Shown: piece by piece, positions 1-14,125 of the stretch | How the letters are laid out: each line of letters starts with the position of its first letter | How positions within the stretch are numbered: position 1 is the first letter of the stretch | Position numbers and translations under genes: made by a program | The notes under the pieces: generated by a model | What the model was told of the DNA's origin: nothing | The model's database searches: none | Seen by the model: the letters and a program-made list of their open reading frames with translations, nothing else | Origin: Toxotes chatareus | Lineage: Eukaryota > Chordata > Actinopteri > Toxotidae | Length of the DNA: 64,000 nt | Reading direction: 5' to 3' | NCBI GenBank assembly: GCA_016801885.1 | Contig: CM028889.1 | Coordinates: 10,045,001 to 10,109,000 of the forward strand

Positions 1-3000
1 TAGTATAAAAACGCGTCAAAGTCAAATATTTTTGACCTCAAATGTCATTTTTATAGTAAGCAAAAAGTCAAAAAAGTTTTTTGACTCAAAATGTCATAAA
101 AAAAACGCCATAGTATAGTAAGGCGTCAAAATCGCAAAAAAAAAATTTTTTTGACCTCAAAATGTCATAAAAAACGCCATAGTATAGTAAGGCGTCAAAA
201 TCGCCAAAAAAGTCAAAAATTTTTTTGACCTCAAAATGTCAAAAACGTCATAGTATAGTATGTATGCAAAATCGCCAAAAAAGTCAAAATTTTTTTTGAC
301 CTCAAAATGTCATAAAAACGTCATAGTATATAGTAAGGCGCCAAAATCGGCAAAAAAAAGTCAAAATTTTTTTTGACCTCAAAATGTCATAAAAAACGCC
401 ATAGTATAGTAAGGCGTTTTTTTCGCAAAAAAGTCAAAAAATTTTTGACCTCAAATGTCATAAAAAACGCCATAGTATAGTAGGCGTCAAAATCGGCCAA
501 AAAAAAGTCAAATTTTTTTTTGACCTCAAAATGTCAAAAAACGCCATAGTATAGTATAGGCGCCAAAATCGGCCAAAAAAGTCAAAAATTTTTTGACCTC
601 AAAATGTCAAAAAAAACGCTATAGTATAGTAGGTTTTTTTCGCCAAAAAGTCAAATTTTTTTTGACCTCAAAATGTCATAAAAACGCCATAGTATAGTAA
701 GGTCAAAATCGCCAAAAAGTCAAAATTTTTTTGACCTCAAAATGTCATAAAAACGCCATAGTATAGCCAAAATCGCCAAAAAGTTTTTTTTTTTGACCTC
801 AAAAATGTCATAAAAAACGTATAGTATAGTAAGGCGTTTTTTTCGCCAAAAAGTCAAAATTTTTTTTGACCTCAAAAATGTCATAAAAACGTATAGTATA
901 GTAGTAGGCTTTTTTCGCCAAAAAGTCAAAAATTTTTTTTGACCTCAAAATGTCATAAAAAACGCCATAGTATAGTATAGGCCAAAATCGCCAAAAAAGT
1001 CAAAATTTTTTTGACCTCAAAATGTCATAAAAAAACGCCATAGTATAGTATAGTGCCTTTTTTTTCGCCGCCAAAAAGTCAAAATTTTTTTGACCTCAAA
1101 TGTCATGTCAAAAACGTCATAGTATAGTATAGTAAGGCATGTTTTTTCGGCCAAAAAGTCAAAAATTTTTTTTTTGACCTCAAAATGTCATAAAAAACGC
1201 CATAGTATAGTAAGGCGCCAAAATCGGCCACAAAAAGTCAAAAATTTTTTTGACCTCAAAATGTCATAAAAACGTCATAGTATAGTATAGTATTTTTTTT
1301 CGCCAAAAAAGTCAAAAATTTTTTGACCTCAAAAGTCATAAAAAAAATTTTTTTCAAAACCTCAAATGTCAAAAAAAACGTCATCATAGTATAGTATACG
1401 CCAAAATATAGTAAGGCCAAAAGTCAAAAAAGTTTTTTTTTGACCTCAAAATGTCATAAAAAACGCCATAGTATAGTAGCGTTTTTTTCGCAAAAAAGTC
1501 AAAATTTTTTTTTGACCTCAAAATGTCATAAAAAACGTCATAGTATAGTAATGTCAAAATCGCCAAAAAAGTCAAAATTTTTTTTTTGACCTCAAAATGT
1601 CATAAAAAACGCCATAGTATAGTAGGCGCCAAAATCGCAAAAAAGTCAAAAATTTTTTTTTTGACCTCAAATGTCATAAAAAACGCTATAGTATAGTAAG
1701 GCCAAAATCGCCAAAGTCAAAAAAATTTTTTGACCTCCTCAAAATGTCATAAAAAACGTCATAGTATAGTATAAGGCGTTTTTTTCGCCAAAAAAATAAA
1801 AACGCCATAGTTTTTTTTTGACCTCAAATGTCATAAAAAAAAATATATAGTATAGTATAAGGCATCAAAAAGTCAAAAAGTTTTTTTTTGACCTCAAATG
1901 TCATAAAAAATAGTATAGTTTCAAAATCCTCAAAAAGTCAAAAATTTTTGACCTCAAAAAAACGCCATATAGTATAGTATTTTGCCAAAATGCCAAAAAA
2001 GTCAAAATTTTTTTGACCTCAAAATGTCATAAAAAACGTCATAGTATAGTAGTAAGGCGTTTTTTTCGCCGAAAAAAAGTCAAAAATTTTTTTGACCTCA
2101 AAATGTCATAAAAAACGTCATAGTATAGTATGGCGTTTTTGCAAAATCGGCAAAAAAAGTCAAAAATTTTTTTTTTGACCTCAAAATGTCATAAAAAACG
2201 CCATAGTATAGTAGTAATGCCAAAATCGCCAAAAAAAAAGTCAAAAAATTTTTTGACCTCAAAATGTCATAAAAAATGTCATAGTAAAAAACAAAATCGC
2301 CAAAAAGTAATTTTTTTTGACTCAAAATGTCATAAAAACGCCATAGTATAGTAATCAAAATCGCAAAAAAGTCAAAATTTTTTTGACCTCAAAATGTCAT
2401 AAAAAACGCCATAGTATAGTAAGGCAAAATCGCAAAAAGTCAAAATTTTTTTGACCTCAAAATGTCAAAAAACGCTAGTATAGTATAGTAAGGCGTTTTT
2501 TTTCTTCGCCAAAAAGTCAAAAAATTTTTTGACCTCAAAATGTCAAAAAAACGCTATAGTATAGTAGTAGGCCAAAATCGGCCAAAAAAAGTCAAAAATT
2601 TTTTTGACCTCAAAATGTCATAAAAACGCCATAGTATAGTATAGGCGCAAAATCGCCAAAAAAGTCAAAAAATTTTTTGACCTCAAAATGTCATAAAAAA
2701 CGCTATAGTAGTAGTAAGGTCAAATTTTTTTCGCCAAAAGTCAAAATTTTTGACCTCAAAATCAAAATGTCAAAAACACATAGTATAGTAAGGCGCCAAA
2801 AAATCGCCAAAAAGTCAAAAATTTTTTGACCTCAAAATGTCATAAAAACGCCATAGTATAGTAGCGCCAAAATCGCAAAAAGTCAAAATTTTTTTTGACC
2901 TCAAAAAAAAAAAAAAATTTTTTTACTCAAAAGTCAAAATTTTGTCAAAATGTAAAAAACGCTATAGTATAGTAAGGCCAAATTCGGCCAAAAAAAGTCA

Positions 3001-6000
3001 AAAAATTTTTTGACCTCAAAATGTCATAAAAAACGTCATAGTATAGTATAGGCCAAAATCGCCAAAAAAGTCAAAATTTTTTTGACCTCAAAATGTCATA
3101 AAAAACGTCATAGTATAGTATAGTCAAAATCGCCAAAAAAGTCAAAAAAATTTTTTGACCTCAAAAATGTCATAAAAAACGCATATATAGTAGTAAGGCG
3201 CCAAAAATCGCCAAAAAAGTCAAAAAATTTTTGACCTCAAATGTCATAAAAATGTCATAAAAACGCCATAGTATAGTAAAAGGCAAAAAAAAAAAAAAGT
3301 CAAAAATTTTTGACCTCAAAATGTCATAAAAAACGCCATAGTATAGTAGTATATGTCAAAATCGGCCAAAAAGTCAAAAAATTTTTTGACCTCAAAATGT
3401 GTCATAAAAAACGCCATATAGTATAGTAAGTTTTTCGCCAAAAAAGTCAATTTTTTGACCTCAAAATGTCATAAAAACGTCATAGTATAGTAGGCAAAAA
3501 ATTTTTTGACCTCAAATGTCAAAAAAAGTCAAAAATTTTTTTTTGACCTCAAAATGTCATAAAAAAACGCTATAGTATAGTAGCTTTTGCCAAAAAAAAG
3601 TCAAAAAAATTTTTGACCTCAAAATGTCATAAAAACGCCATAGTATAGTAATATGCCAAAATCGCAAAAAAAAAAATTTTTTTTTGACCTCAAAATGTCA
3701 TAAAAAACGTCATAGTATAGTAGTAGGCGCCAAAATCGCCAAAAAAAGTCAATTTTTTTTGACCTCAAAATGTCAAAAAACGCCATAGTATAGTAAGGCC
3801 AAAATTCGCCAAAAAAGTCAAAAAATTTTTTTTGACCTCAAAATGTCAAAAAACATCATAGTATAGTAAGGCCAAAATCGGCCAAAAAAGTCAAAATTTT
3901 TTGACCTCAAAATGTCATTTTATAGTATAGTAAGGCGTTTTTTTCGAAAAAAGTCAAAAATTTTTTTGACCTCAAAATGTCATAAAAAAAACGCCATAGT
4001 ATAGTAAGGCGGCCAAAATCGCCAAAAAGTCAAAAAAATTTTTGACTCAAAATGTCAAAATGTCATAAAAAATGTCATAGTATAGTAAGGCCAAAATCGC
4101 CAAAAAAGTCAAAATTTTTGACCTCAAAATGTCATAAAAAACGTCATAGTATAGTATATGCCAAAATCGCAAAAAGTCAAAAATTTTTTGACCTCAAAAT
4201 GTCATAAAAACGTCATAGTATAGCTGCAAAATCGCCAAAAAAGTCAAAAATTTTGACCTCAAAATGTCATAAAAAACGCCATAGTATAGTAAGGTTTTTT
4301 TTTCAAAAAAGTCAAAATTTTTTTTGACCTCAAAATGTCATAAAAACGCATATAGTATAGTAAAGGTTTTTTTCGCAAAAAAAGTCAAAATTTTTTTGAC
4401 CTCAAATGTCATAAAAAACGCCATAGTATAGTAGTAAGGCCAATTCGCGCAAAAAGTCAAAAATTTTTTTTGACTCAAAATGTCATAAAAAACGCCATAG
4501 TATAGTAAGGCCAAAATTTCGGCAAAAAAAGTCAAAAATTTTTGACCTCAAATGTCATAAAAAATATAGTAGTATGCAAAATCGCAAAAAAGTCAAAAAT
4601 TTTTTTGACCTCAAAATGTCATAAAAAACGCATATATAGTATAGTAAGGCTGCCAAAATCGCCAAAAAGTCAAAATTTTTTTGACCTCAAAATGTCATAA
4701 AAAACGCCATAGTATAGTAAGGCGTCAAAATCGCCAAAAAGTCAAAATTTTTTTGACCTCAAAATGTCATAAAAAAACGCTATAGTATAGTAAGTATCGC
4801 CAAAAAGTCAAAAATTTTTTGACCTCAAATGTCGCCAAAAAAGTCAAAAATTTTTGACCTCAAAATGTCAAAAAAAACGCTATAGTATAGTAAGCGCTGT
4901 TTTTTCGCCAAAAAGTCAAAAATTTTTTTTGACCTCAAAATGTCATAAAAAAACATCATAGTATAGTATATGCCAAATCGCCAAAAAGTCAAAATTTTTT
5001 TTTGACCTCAAAATGTCATAAAAAACGTCATATAGTATAGTAAGGCGCCAAAAATCCAAAAAAGTCAAAATTTTTTTTGACCTCAAAATGTCATAAAAAA
5101 CGCCATAGTATAGTAGCGCCAAAATCGCCAAAAAAAAAACGCCATATAGTATAGCCAAAAGTCAAAATTTTTGACCTCAAAAAGTCATAAAAATTTTTTT
5201 GACCTCAAATGTCATCAAAAAAACGTCATAGTATAGTAAAACGCCATTTCTGGCCAAATCGGCCAAAAAAGTCAAAAATTTTTTTGACCTCAAAATGTCA
5301 TAAAAACGCCATAGTATAGTAAGGCGCCAAAACGCCGCCAAAAAGTCAAAAATTTTTGACCTCAAAATGTCATAAAAAACGTCATAGTATAGTAAGGCGT
5401 CAAAATCGGCCAAAAAGTCAAAAAATTTTTTGACCTCAAATGTCATAAAAACGCCATAGTATAGTAAGGCTGCCAAATTTCGCCAAAAAGTCAAAATTTT
5501 TTGACCTCAAAATGTCATAAAAACGCCATAGTATAGTAAGGCGCCAAATTCGCCAAAAAAGTCAAAAAATTTTTGACCTCAAATGTCATAAAAACGCCAT
5601 AGTATAGTAAGGCTTTTTTCGGCCAAAAAAAGTCAAAAATTTTTGACCTCAAATGTCATAAAAACGCCATAGTATAGTAAGGCGCTTTTTTTCGCCAAAA
5701 AGTCAAAAAATTTTTTGACCTCAAATGTCATAAAAAACGCCATAGTATAGTAATGCTTTTCCGCCAAAAAGTCAATTTTTTTTGACCTCAAATGTCATAA
5801 AAACGTCATAGTATGACCTCAAAATGTCAAAAAAGTGTTTTGACCTCAAAATGTCATAAAAAACGCCATAGTATAGTATAAAAAGTCAAAAGTCAAAATT
5901 TTTTGACCTCAAAATGTCATAAAAAACGCTATAGTATAGTAAGGCAAAATCGACAAAAAAAGTCAAAAAATTTTTTGACCTCAAATGTCATAAAAACGTC

Positions 6001-9000
6001 ATAGTATAGTAGGCGTTTTCGCCGGCCAAAAGTCAAAAATTTTTGACCTCAAAATGTCATAAAAAACGCCATAGTATAGTATAGGCCAAAATCGGAAAAA
6101 AAGTCAAAATTTTTTTGACCTCAAAATGTCATAAAAACGCCATAGTATAGTAAGGCGTCAAAATCGGCCAAAAAGTCAAAATTTTTTTGACCTCAAAATG
6201 TCATAAAAAACGCCATAGTATAGTAAGGTCAAAAAAAGTCAAAAAATTTTTTGACCTCAAAATGTCATAAAAAATATTTTTGACCTCAAAATGTCAAAAA
6301 GTCAAAATATTTTTGACCTCAAAAGTCATAAAAAAGGCCATAGTATAGTAAAAAAGGCGCCAAAATTTTGACCTCATGTCAAAAAGTCATAAATTTTTTT
6401 GACCTCAATAGTCATAAAAACGCCATAGTATAGTAAGGTTTTTTTCGGCCAAAAAAAAAAAATTTTTTGACCCTCAAATGTCATAAAAACGCCATAGTAT
6501 AGTAAGGCCAAATCGGCCAAAAAGTCAAAATTTTTTTTGACCTCAAAATGTCATAAAAAACGTCATAGTATAGTATGTTTTTCGACCTCAAATGTCAGTA
6601 AAAAATTTTTGTAAGCTTTTTCAGCAAAAAAGTCAAAAATGTCATGTCAAAAAACGTCATAGTATAGTAAGGCGTCAAAATCGGCCCAAAAAGTCAAAAT
6701 TTTTTGACCTCAAAATGTCATAAAAACGCCATAGTATAGTATGCCAAAATCGGCCAAAAAGTCAAAAATTTTTTGACCTCAAAATGTCATAAAAACGCGC
6801 ATAGTATAGTATAGTAAGGCGTTTTTCGCCAAAAAAGTCAAAATTTTTTGACCTCAAAATGTCATAAAAAAACGCATAGTATAGTAAGGCGTTTTTTCGC
6901 CAAAAGTCAAAAATTTTTTGACCTCAAATGTCATAAAAAAAAAATAAATTTTTGACCTCAAAATGTCATAAAAAACGCTATAGTATATAGTATAGCGTCA
7001 AAATCGCCAAAAAAGTCAAAAATTTTTTTTGACCTCAAAATGTCATAAAAAACGTCATAGTATATAGTATAAGTTTTTTCGCCAAAAAAGTCAAAATTTT
7101 TTTTTGACCTCAAAATGTCATAAAAACGTCATAGTATAGTAAGTATAGTAAGCGTCAAAATCGCCAAAAAAAGTCAAAAATTTTTTGACCTCAAAATGTC
7201 ATAAAAAAACGTCATAGTATAGTAAGGCGTCAAAATCGGCAAAAAAGTCAAAAAAAATTTTTGACCTCAAAATGTCAAAAAACGTCATAGTATAGTAAGG
7301 CGTTTTTTTCGCCAAAAAGTCAAAAAATTTTTTGACCTCAAAATGTCATAAAAAACGTCATAGTATAGTATAAGGCCAAATCGCCAAAAAAGTCAAAAAT
7401 TTTTTGACCTCAAAATGTCATAAAAAAACATCATAGTATAGTAAGCCAAAAATCGGCAAAAAAGTCAAAATTTTTTGACCTCAAAATGTCATAAAAACGT
7501 CATAGTATATAGTATAGTAAATTTTTTTTCAAAATGCCAAAAAGTCAAAAATTTTTGACCTCAAAATGTCAAAAAAACGTCATAGTATAGTAAGTAATAG
7601 TCAAAATCGCGTCAAAAAAAGTCAAAAAAAATTTTTGACCTCAAAATGTCAAAAAAAAAACGTCATAGTATAGTAAGGCGTTTTTTTCGCCAAAAAAGTC
7701 AAAAAATTTTTTTGACCTCAAAATGTCATAAAAAACGTCATAGTATAGTATAGTAAGTCAATTTTTTTTTTGCCAAAAAAGTCAAAAATTTTTTTTTGAC
7801 CTCAAAATGTCATAAAAAACGTCATAGTATAGTAAGGCATTTTTTTTCGCCAAAAAAGTCAAAAATTTTTGACCTCAAAATGTCATAAAAACGTCATAGT
7901 ATAGTAAGGCTTTTTTTTTGGCCAAAAAAAGTCAAAAATTTTTTGACCTCAAAATGTCATAAAAAAACGTCATAGTATAGTAAGGCGTCAAAATCGCCAT
8001 AAAAAGTCAAAAATTTTTTGACCTCAAAATGTCATAAAAAACGTCATAGTATAGTAAAGGCCAAAATCGCAAAAAAGTCAAAAAATTTTTGACCTCAAAT
8101 GTCATAAAAAACGTCATAGTATATAGTAAGGCGTCAAAATCGCCAAAAAAGTCAAATTTTTTGACCTCAAAATGTCATAAAAACGTCATAGTATAGTAAG
8201 GCGCCAAAAAAGTTTTTTTTGACCTCAAATAAAAAGTCAAATTTTTTTGACCTCAAAATGTCAAAAAATTTTTTGACCTCATATGTCATAAATAGTAGTA
8301 GGCGTCAAAATCGGCCAAAAAAGTCAAAAAATTTTTGACCTCAAAATGTCATAAAAAACGTCATAGTATAGTAAGGCGTCAAAATCGGCCAAAAAAAAGT
8401 CAAAAAAATTTTTGACCTCAAAATGTCATAAAAAAACGTCATAGTATAGTATAGTATAAAATCGCCAAAAAATTTTTGACCTCAAAATGTCATAAAAAAA
8501 GTCATATAGTATAGTTTGACCAAAAAGTCAAAAATTTTTTGACCTCAAAATGTCATAAAAACGTCATAGTATAGTATAGGCGTCAAAATCGGCCAAAAAA
8601 GTCAAAATTTTTTTGACCTCAAAATGTCATAAAAAACGTCATAGTATAGTAAGTCAAAATCGGCCAAAAAAAGTCAAAAAATTTTTTGACCTCAAAATGT
8701 CATAAAAACGCGTCATAGTATAGTAAGGCGTTTTTTCAGCCAAAAAAGCTCAAAAAAGTCAAAAAAAATTTTTTGACCTCAAAATGTCATAAAAAACGTC
8801 ATAGTATAGTAAAGCGTCAAAATCGACCAAAAAAAAAGTCAAAATTTTTTTGACCTCAAAATGTCATAAAAACATCTATAGTATAGTAAGGCAAAAAAAT
8901 TTTTTTGTTGGCAAAAAAGTCAAAATTTTTTTGACCTCAAAATGTCAAAAAAACGTCATAGTATAGTAAGGCGTTTTTTTCGGCCAAAAAAAGTCAAAAT

Positions 9001-12000
9001 TTTTTGACCTCAAAATGTCATAAAAAACGTCATAGTATAGTAAGGCGTCAAAATCGGCCAAAAAAGTCAAATTTTTTTGACCTCAAAATGTCATAAAAAC
9101 GTCATAGTATCATAGTATAGCCAAAAAAGTCAAAAATTTTTTTCAAAATGTCATAAAAAAACCATAGTAAAAAAAAAGTCAAAATTTTTTTGACCTCAAA
9201 ATGTCATAAAAAAACGTCATAGTAGTATAAGGTCAAAAAATGCCAAAAAAGTCAAAAATTTTTTGACCTCAAAATGTCATAAAAAACGTCATAGTATAGT
9301 AAGGCGTTTTTTTTGGCCAAAAAAAGTCAAAAATTTTTTTGACCTCAAAATGTCAAAAAACGTCATAGTATAGTAAGGTTTTTTTGCGTTAAAAAGTCAA
9401 AATTTTTTGACCTCAAAATGTCATAAAAAAACGTCATATATAGTAAGGCGTTTTTTTCGTCCAAAAAGTCAAAAAATTTTTGACCTCAAAATGTCATAAA
9501 AAACGTCATATAGTATAGTAAGGCGTCAAAATCGCCAAAAAAGTCAAAAAATTTTTTTGACCTCAAAATGTCATAAAAACGTCATAGTATAGTAAGGCGT
9601 CAAAATCGGCCAAAAAAGTCAAAAAATTTTTGACCTCAAAATGTCATAAAAAACATCATAGTATAGTAAGGCGTTTTTTCGCCAAAAAAGTCAAAATTTT
9701 TTTGACCTCAAAATGTCATAAAAACGTCATAGTATAGTAAGGCGTCAAAATCGACCAAAAAAGTCAAAAATTTTTTTTTGACCTCAAAATGTCATAAAAA
9801 ACGTCATAGTATAGTAAGGCGTCAAAATCGGCCAAAAAAGTCAAAATTTTTTTTGACCTCAAAATGTCAAAAAAACGTCATAGTATAGTATAGTAAAGGT
9901 TTTTTTTGGTAAAAAAAGTCAAAAATTTTTTGACCTCAAAATGTCATAAAAAAACGTCATAGTATAGTAAAGCGTCAAAATTGGCAAAAAAAGTCAAAAT
10001 TTTTTTTGACCTCAAAATGTCATAAAAAACGTCATAGTATAGTAAGGCGTTTTTTCGGCCAAATAAAGTCAAAAATTTTTTGGACCTCAAAATGTCATAA
10101 AAAACGTCATAGTATAGTAAGGCGTTTTTTTCGTCCAAAAAAAGTCTAAATTTTTTTTGACCTCAAAATGTCATAAAAAACGTCATAGTATAGTAAGGCG
10201 TCAAAATCAGCCAAAAAAAGTCAAAAAAAAGTCAAAAAAAATTTTTTTACCTCAACATGTCATAACAAACGTCATAGTATAGTAAGGCGTCAAAATCGGC
10301 CAAAAAAAGTCAATTTTTTTTTTGACCTCAAAATGTCATAAAAAACATCATAGTATAGTAAGGCGTCAAAATCGGCCAAAAAATCAAAATCGGTGTTTTT
10401 TCCGGCCAAAAAAAGTCAAAATTTTTTTTGACCTCAAAATGTCATAAAAAACGTCATAGTATAGTAAGGTGTTTTTTCCGGCCAAAAAAAGTCAAAATTT
10501 TTTTTGACCTCAAAATGTCATAAAAAACGTCATAGTATAGTAAGGCGTCAAAATCGGCCAAAAAAAGTCAAAAAATTTTTTGACCTCAAAATGTCATAAA
10601 AAACGTCATAGTATAGTAAGGCGTTTTTTTTTGCCAAATAAAGTCAAAATTTTTTTTGACCTCAAAATGTCATAAAAAAAAACGTCATAGCATAGTAAGG
10701 CGTTTTTTTCGGCCAAAAAAAGTCAAAATTTTTTTTGACCTCAAAATGTCATAAAAAAACGTCATAGTATAGTAAGGCGTCAAAATCGACCAAAAAAGTC
10801 AAAAAATTTTTGACCTCAAAATGTCAAAAAAACGTCATAGTATAGTAAGGCGTCAAAATCGGCAAAAAAAGTCAAAAAATTTTTGACCTCAAAATGTCAT
10901 AAAAAACGTCATAGTATAGTAAGGCGTTTTTTTCGCCAAAAAAGTCAAAATTTTTTTTGACCTCAAAATGTCATAAAAAAACGTCATAGTATAGTAAGGC
11001 GTCAAAATCGACCAAAAAAGTCAAAAATTTTTTTTGACCTCAAAATGTCATAAAAAACGTCATAGTATAGTAAGGCGTCAAAATCGACCAAAAAAAAAGC
11101 CAAAAAATTTTTGACCTCAAAATGTCATAAAAAACGTCATAGTATAGTAAGACGTCAAAATCGGCCAAAAAAAGTCAATTTTTTTTTGACCTCAAAATGT
11201 CATAAAAAAAACATCATAGTATAGTAAGGCGTCAAAATCGCCAAAAAAGTCAAAAATTTTTTGACCTCAAAATGTCATAAAAAACGCGTCATAGTATAGT
11301 AAGGCGTCAAAATCGGCCAAAAAAGTCAAATTTTTTTTTTGACCTCAAAATGTCATAAAAAAACGTCATAGTATAGTAAGGCGTTTTTTTTTGGCCAAAA
11401 AAGTCAAATTTTTTTTGACCTCAAAATGTCAAAAAAAAAAAACGTCATATAGTATAGTAAGGCGTTTTTTTGGTCTCAAAAAAAAGTCAAAAATTTTTGA
11501 CCTCAAAATGTCACCTCAAAATGTCAAAAAAAACGTCATAGTATAGTAAGGCGTCAAAATTGGTAAAAAAAGTCAAAATTTTTTTTGACCTCAAAATGTC
11601 ATAAAAAACGTCATAGTATAGTAAAGCGTCAAAATAAAAAAAAAAAAAAAAAAATTTTTTGACCTCAAAATGTCATAAAAAACGTCATAGTATAGTAAAA
11701 GCGTCAAAATCGGCCAAAAAAGTCAAAAATTTTTTGACCTCAAAATGTCATAAAAACGCGTCATAGTATAGTAAGGCGTTTTTTTTGGCCAAATAAAGTC
11801 AAATTTTTTGACCTCAAAATGTCAAAAAAAAAAACGTCATAGTATAGTAAGGCGTTTTTTTTGGTCAAAAAAAGTCAAAAAATTTTTTGACCTCAAAATG
11901 TCATAAAAAAAACGTCATAGTATAGTAAGGCGTCAAAATTGGTAAAAAAAAGTCAAAATTTTTTTTGACCTCAAAATGTCATAAAAAAACGTCATAGTAT

Positions 12001-14125
12001 AGTAAGGCGTCAAAATCGGCCAAAAAAAGTCAAAAAAAATTTTTGACCTCAAAATGTCATAAAAAAACGTCATAGTATAGTAAGGCGTCAAAATCGGCCA
12101 AAAAAAGTCAATTTTTTTTTTTGACCTCAAAATGTCATAAAAAACGTCATAGTATAGTAAGGCGTTTTTTTTGGCCAAATAAAGTCAAATTTTTTTTTGA
12201 CCTCAAAATGTCAAAAAAGACGTCATAGTATAGTAAGGCGGTTTTTTTTCGGCCAAAAAAAGTCAAAATTTTTTTGACCTGAAAATGTCATAAAAAACGT
12301 CATACCGCGGTATGAGGTCAAAATATGCCAAAAAAAGTCATACTTTAGTAAGGCCTCAAAATGCCATAAAAAACGTCATAGTATAGTTAGGCGTCAAAGT
12401 CGGCCAAAAAAAGTCAAAAAATTTTTGACCTCAAAATGTCATAAAAAACGTCATAGTATAGTAAGGCGTGAAAATCGGCCAAAAAAAGTCAAAATTTTTT
12501 TTGACCTCAAAATGTCATAAAAAACGTCATAGATAGTAAGGCGTCAAAATCGGCAAAAAAAAGTCAAATTTTTTTTTGACCTCAAAATGTCATAAAAAAC
12601 GTCATAGTATAGTAAGGCGTCAAAATCGGCCAAAAAAAGTCAATTTTTTTTTTTGACCTCAAAATGTCATAAAAAACGTCATAGTATAGTAAGGCGTTTT
12701 TTTTGGCCAAATAAAGTCAATTTTTTTTTTGACCTCAAAATGTCAAAAAAGACGTCATAGTATAGTAAGGCGGTTTTTTTTCGGCCAAAAAAAGTCAAAA
12801 TTTTTTTGACCTCAAAATGTCATAAAAAACGTCATACCGCGGTATGAGGTCAAAATATGCCAAAAAAAGTCATACTTTAGTAAGGCCTCAAAATGCCATA
12901 AAAAACGTCATAGTATAGTTAGGCGTCAAAGTCGGCCAAAAAAAGTCAAAAAATTTTTGACCTCAAAATGTCATAAAAAACGTCATAGTATAGTAAGGTG
13001 TGAAAATCGGCCAAAAAAAGTCAAAATTTTTTTTGACCTCAAAATGTCATAAAAAACGTCATAGTATAGTAAGGCGTCAAAATCGGCAAAAAAAAGTCAA
13101 ATTTTTTTTTGACCTCAAAATGTCATAAAAACGTCATAGTATAGTAAAGGCGTCAAAATCGGCCAAAAAAGTCAAAAAATTTTTGACCTCAAAATGTCAT
13201 AAAAAACGTCATAGTATAGTAAGGCGTTTTTTTTTCGGCGAAAAAAAGTCAAAATTTTTTTTGACCTCAAAATGTCATAAAAAACGTCATACCGCGGTAT
13301 GAGGTCAAAATATGCCAAAAAAAGTCATACTTTAGTAAGGCCTCAAAATGTCATAAAAAACGTCATAGTATAGTAAGGCGTCAAAATCGGCCAAAAAAAG
13401 TCAATTTTTTTTTTGGACCTCAAAATGTCATAAAAAACGTCATAGTATAGTAAGGCGTCAAAATCGGCAAAAAAAAAGTCAAAATTTTTTTTGACCTCAA
13501 AATGTCATAAAAAAACGTCAAAATCGGCCAAAAAAAGTCAAAAAATTTTTTGACCTCAAAATGTCATAAAAAACATCATAGTATAGTAAGGCGTCAAAAT
13601 CGGCCAAAAAAAGTCAAAAATTTTTTTGACCTCAAAATGTCATAAAAAAACGTCATAGTATAGTAAGGCGTTTTTTTTTGGCCAAATAAAGTCAAAAATT
13701 TTTTTGACCTCAAAATGTCATAAAAAACTTCATAGTATAGTAAGCCGTTTTTTTCGGACAAAAAAAGTCAAAACATTTTTTGACCTCAAAATGTCATAAA
13801 AAACGTCATAGTATAGTAAGGCGTCAAAATCAGCCAAAAAAAGTCGAAATTTTTTTTGACCTCAAAATGTTATAAAAAATGTCATAGTATAGTAAGGCGT
13901 TTTTTCAGGCCAAAAAAAGTCAAAATTTTTTTTGACCTCAAAATGTCATAAAAAACGTCATACCGCGGTATGAGGTCAAAATATGCCAAAAAAAGTCATA
14001 CTTTAGTAAGGCCTCAAATGTCATAAAAAACGTCATAGTATAGTAGGACTTCAAATTTGGCCAAAAAAAGTCATACTTTAGAGCGGCCTCAAAACATGCC
14101 AAAAAACGTTATAGTACAGTCAGTG
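1..14125. repeat. AT-rich tandem satellite array, about 75-bp unit
   Basis: The first 14.1 kb is one head-to-tail array. A unit contains GACCTCAAAATGTCATAAAA, then ACGTCATAGTATAGTAAGGC, then either GTCAAAATCGGCC or GTTTTTTTCGGCC, then an A-run. It closes with a dyad GTCAAAAA...TTTTTGAC that leads into the next GACCTC. In the regular part (about 9.4-14 kb) the spacing is 73-77 bp, so the array holds roughly 180 units (length divided by period, not counted). The left 8-9 kb is noisier, with many 1-5 bp indels and A/T-run length changes. The array enters the window already in progress, so its left end is not seen. Short reading frames within it (rich in YYDVFYDILRSKK) are translations of the unit and not genes. 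No transposon ends or CENP-B box were seen. It could be pericentromeric, subtelomeric or a local satellite. Confidence 0.97.
12240..14030. repeat. Higher-order repeat block within the satellite, marked by a CCGCGG palindrome
   Basis: Four diverged units carry the 14-bp perfect palindrome CATACCGCGGTATG at 12301, 12833, 13288 and 13959. Each is followed by GAGGTCAAAATATGCC, then GTCATACTTTAGTAAGGCC. Spacings are 532, 455 and 671 bp, close to 7, 6 and 9 basic units. The stretch around 12240-12770 and the one around 12770-13250 are nearly identical, as expected for a unit block copied by unequal exchange. This is the most homogeneous part of the array. Confidence 0.85.

Noticed and set aside
720..12178. 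Many 60-105-residue frames within the satellite, rich in YYDVFYDILRSKK
   Set aside because: They are translations of the repeat unit, appear on both strands, and lack any codon or protein-family signal.
1..14125. CRISPR-like regular repeats
   Set aside because: There are no unique spacers between constant repeats. The whole unit repeats, and the genome is eukaryotic.
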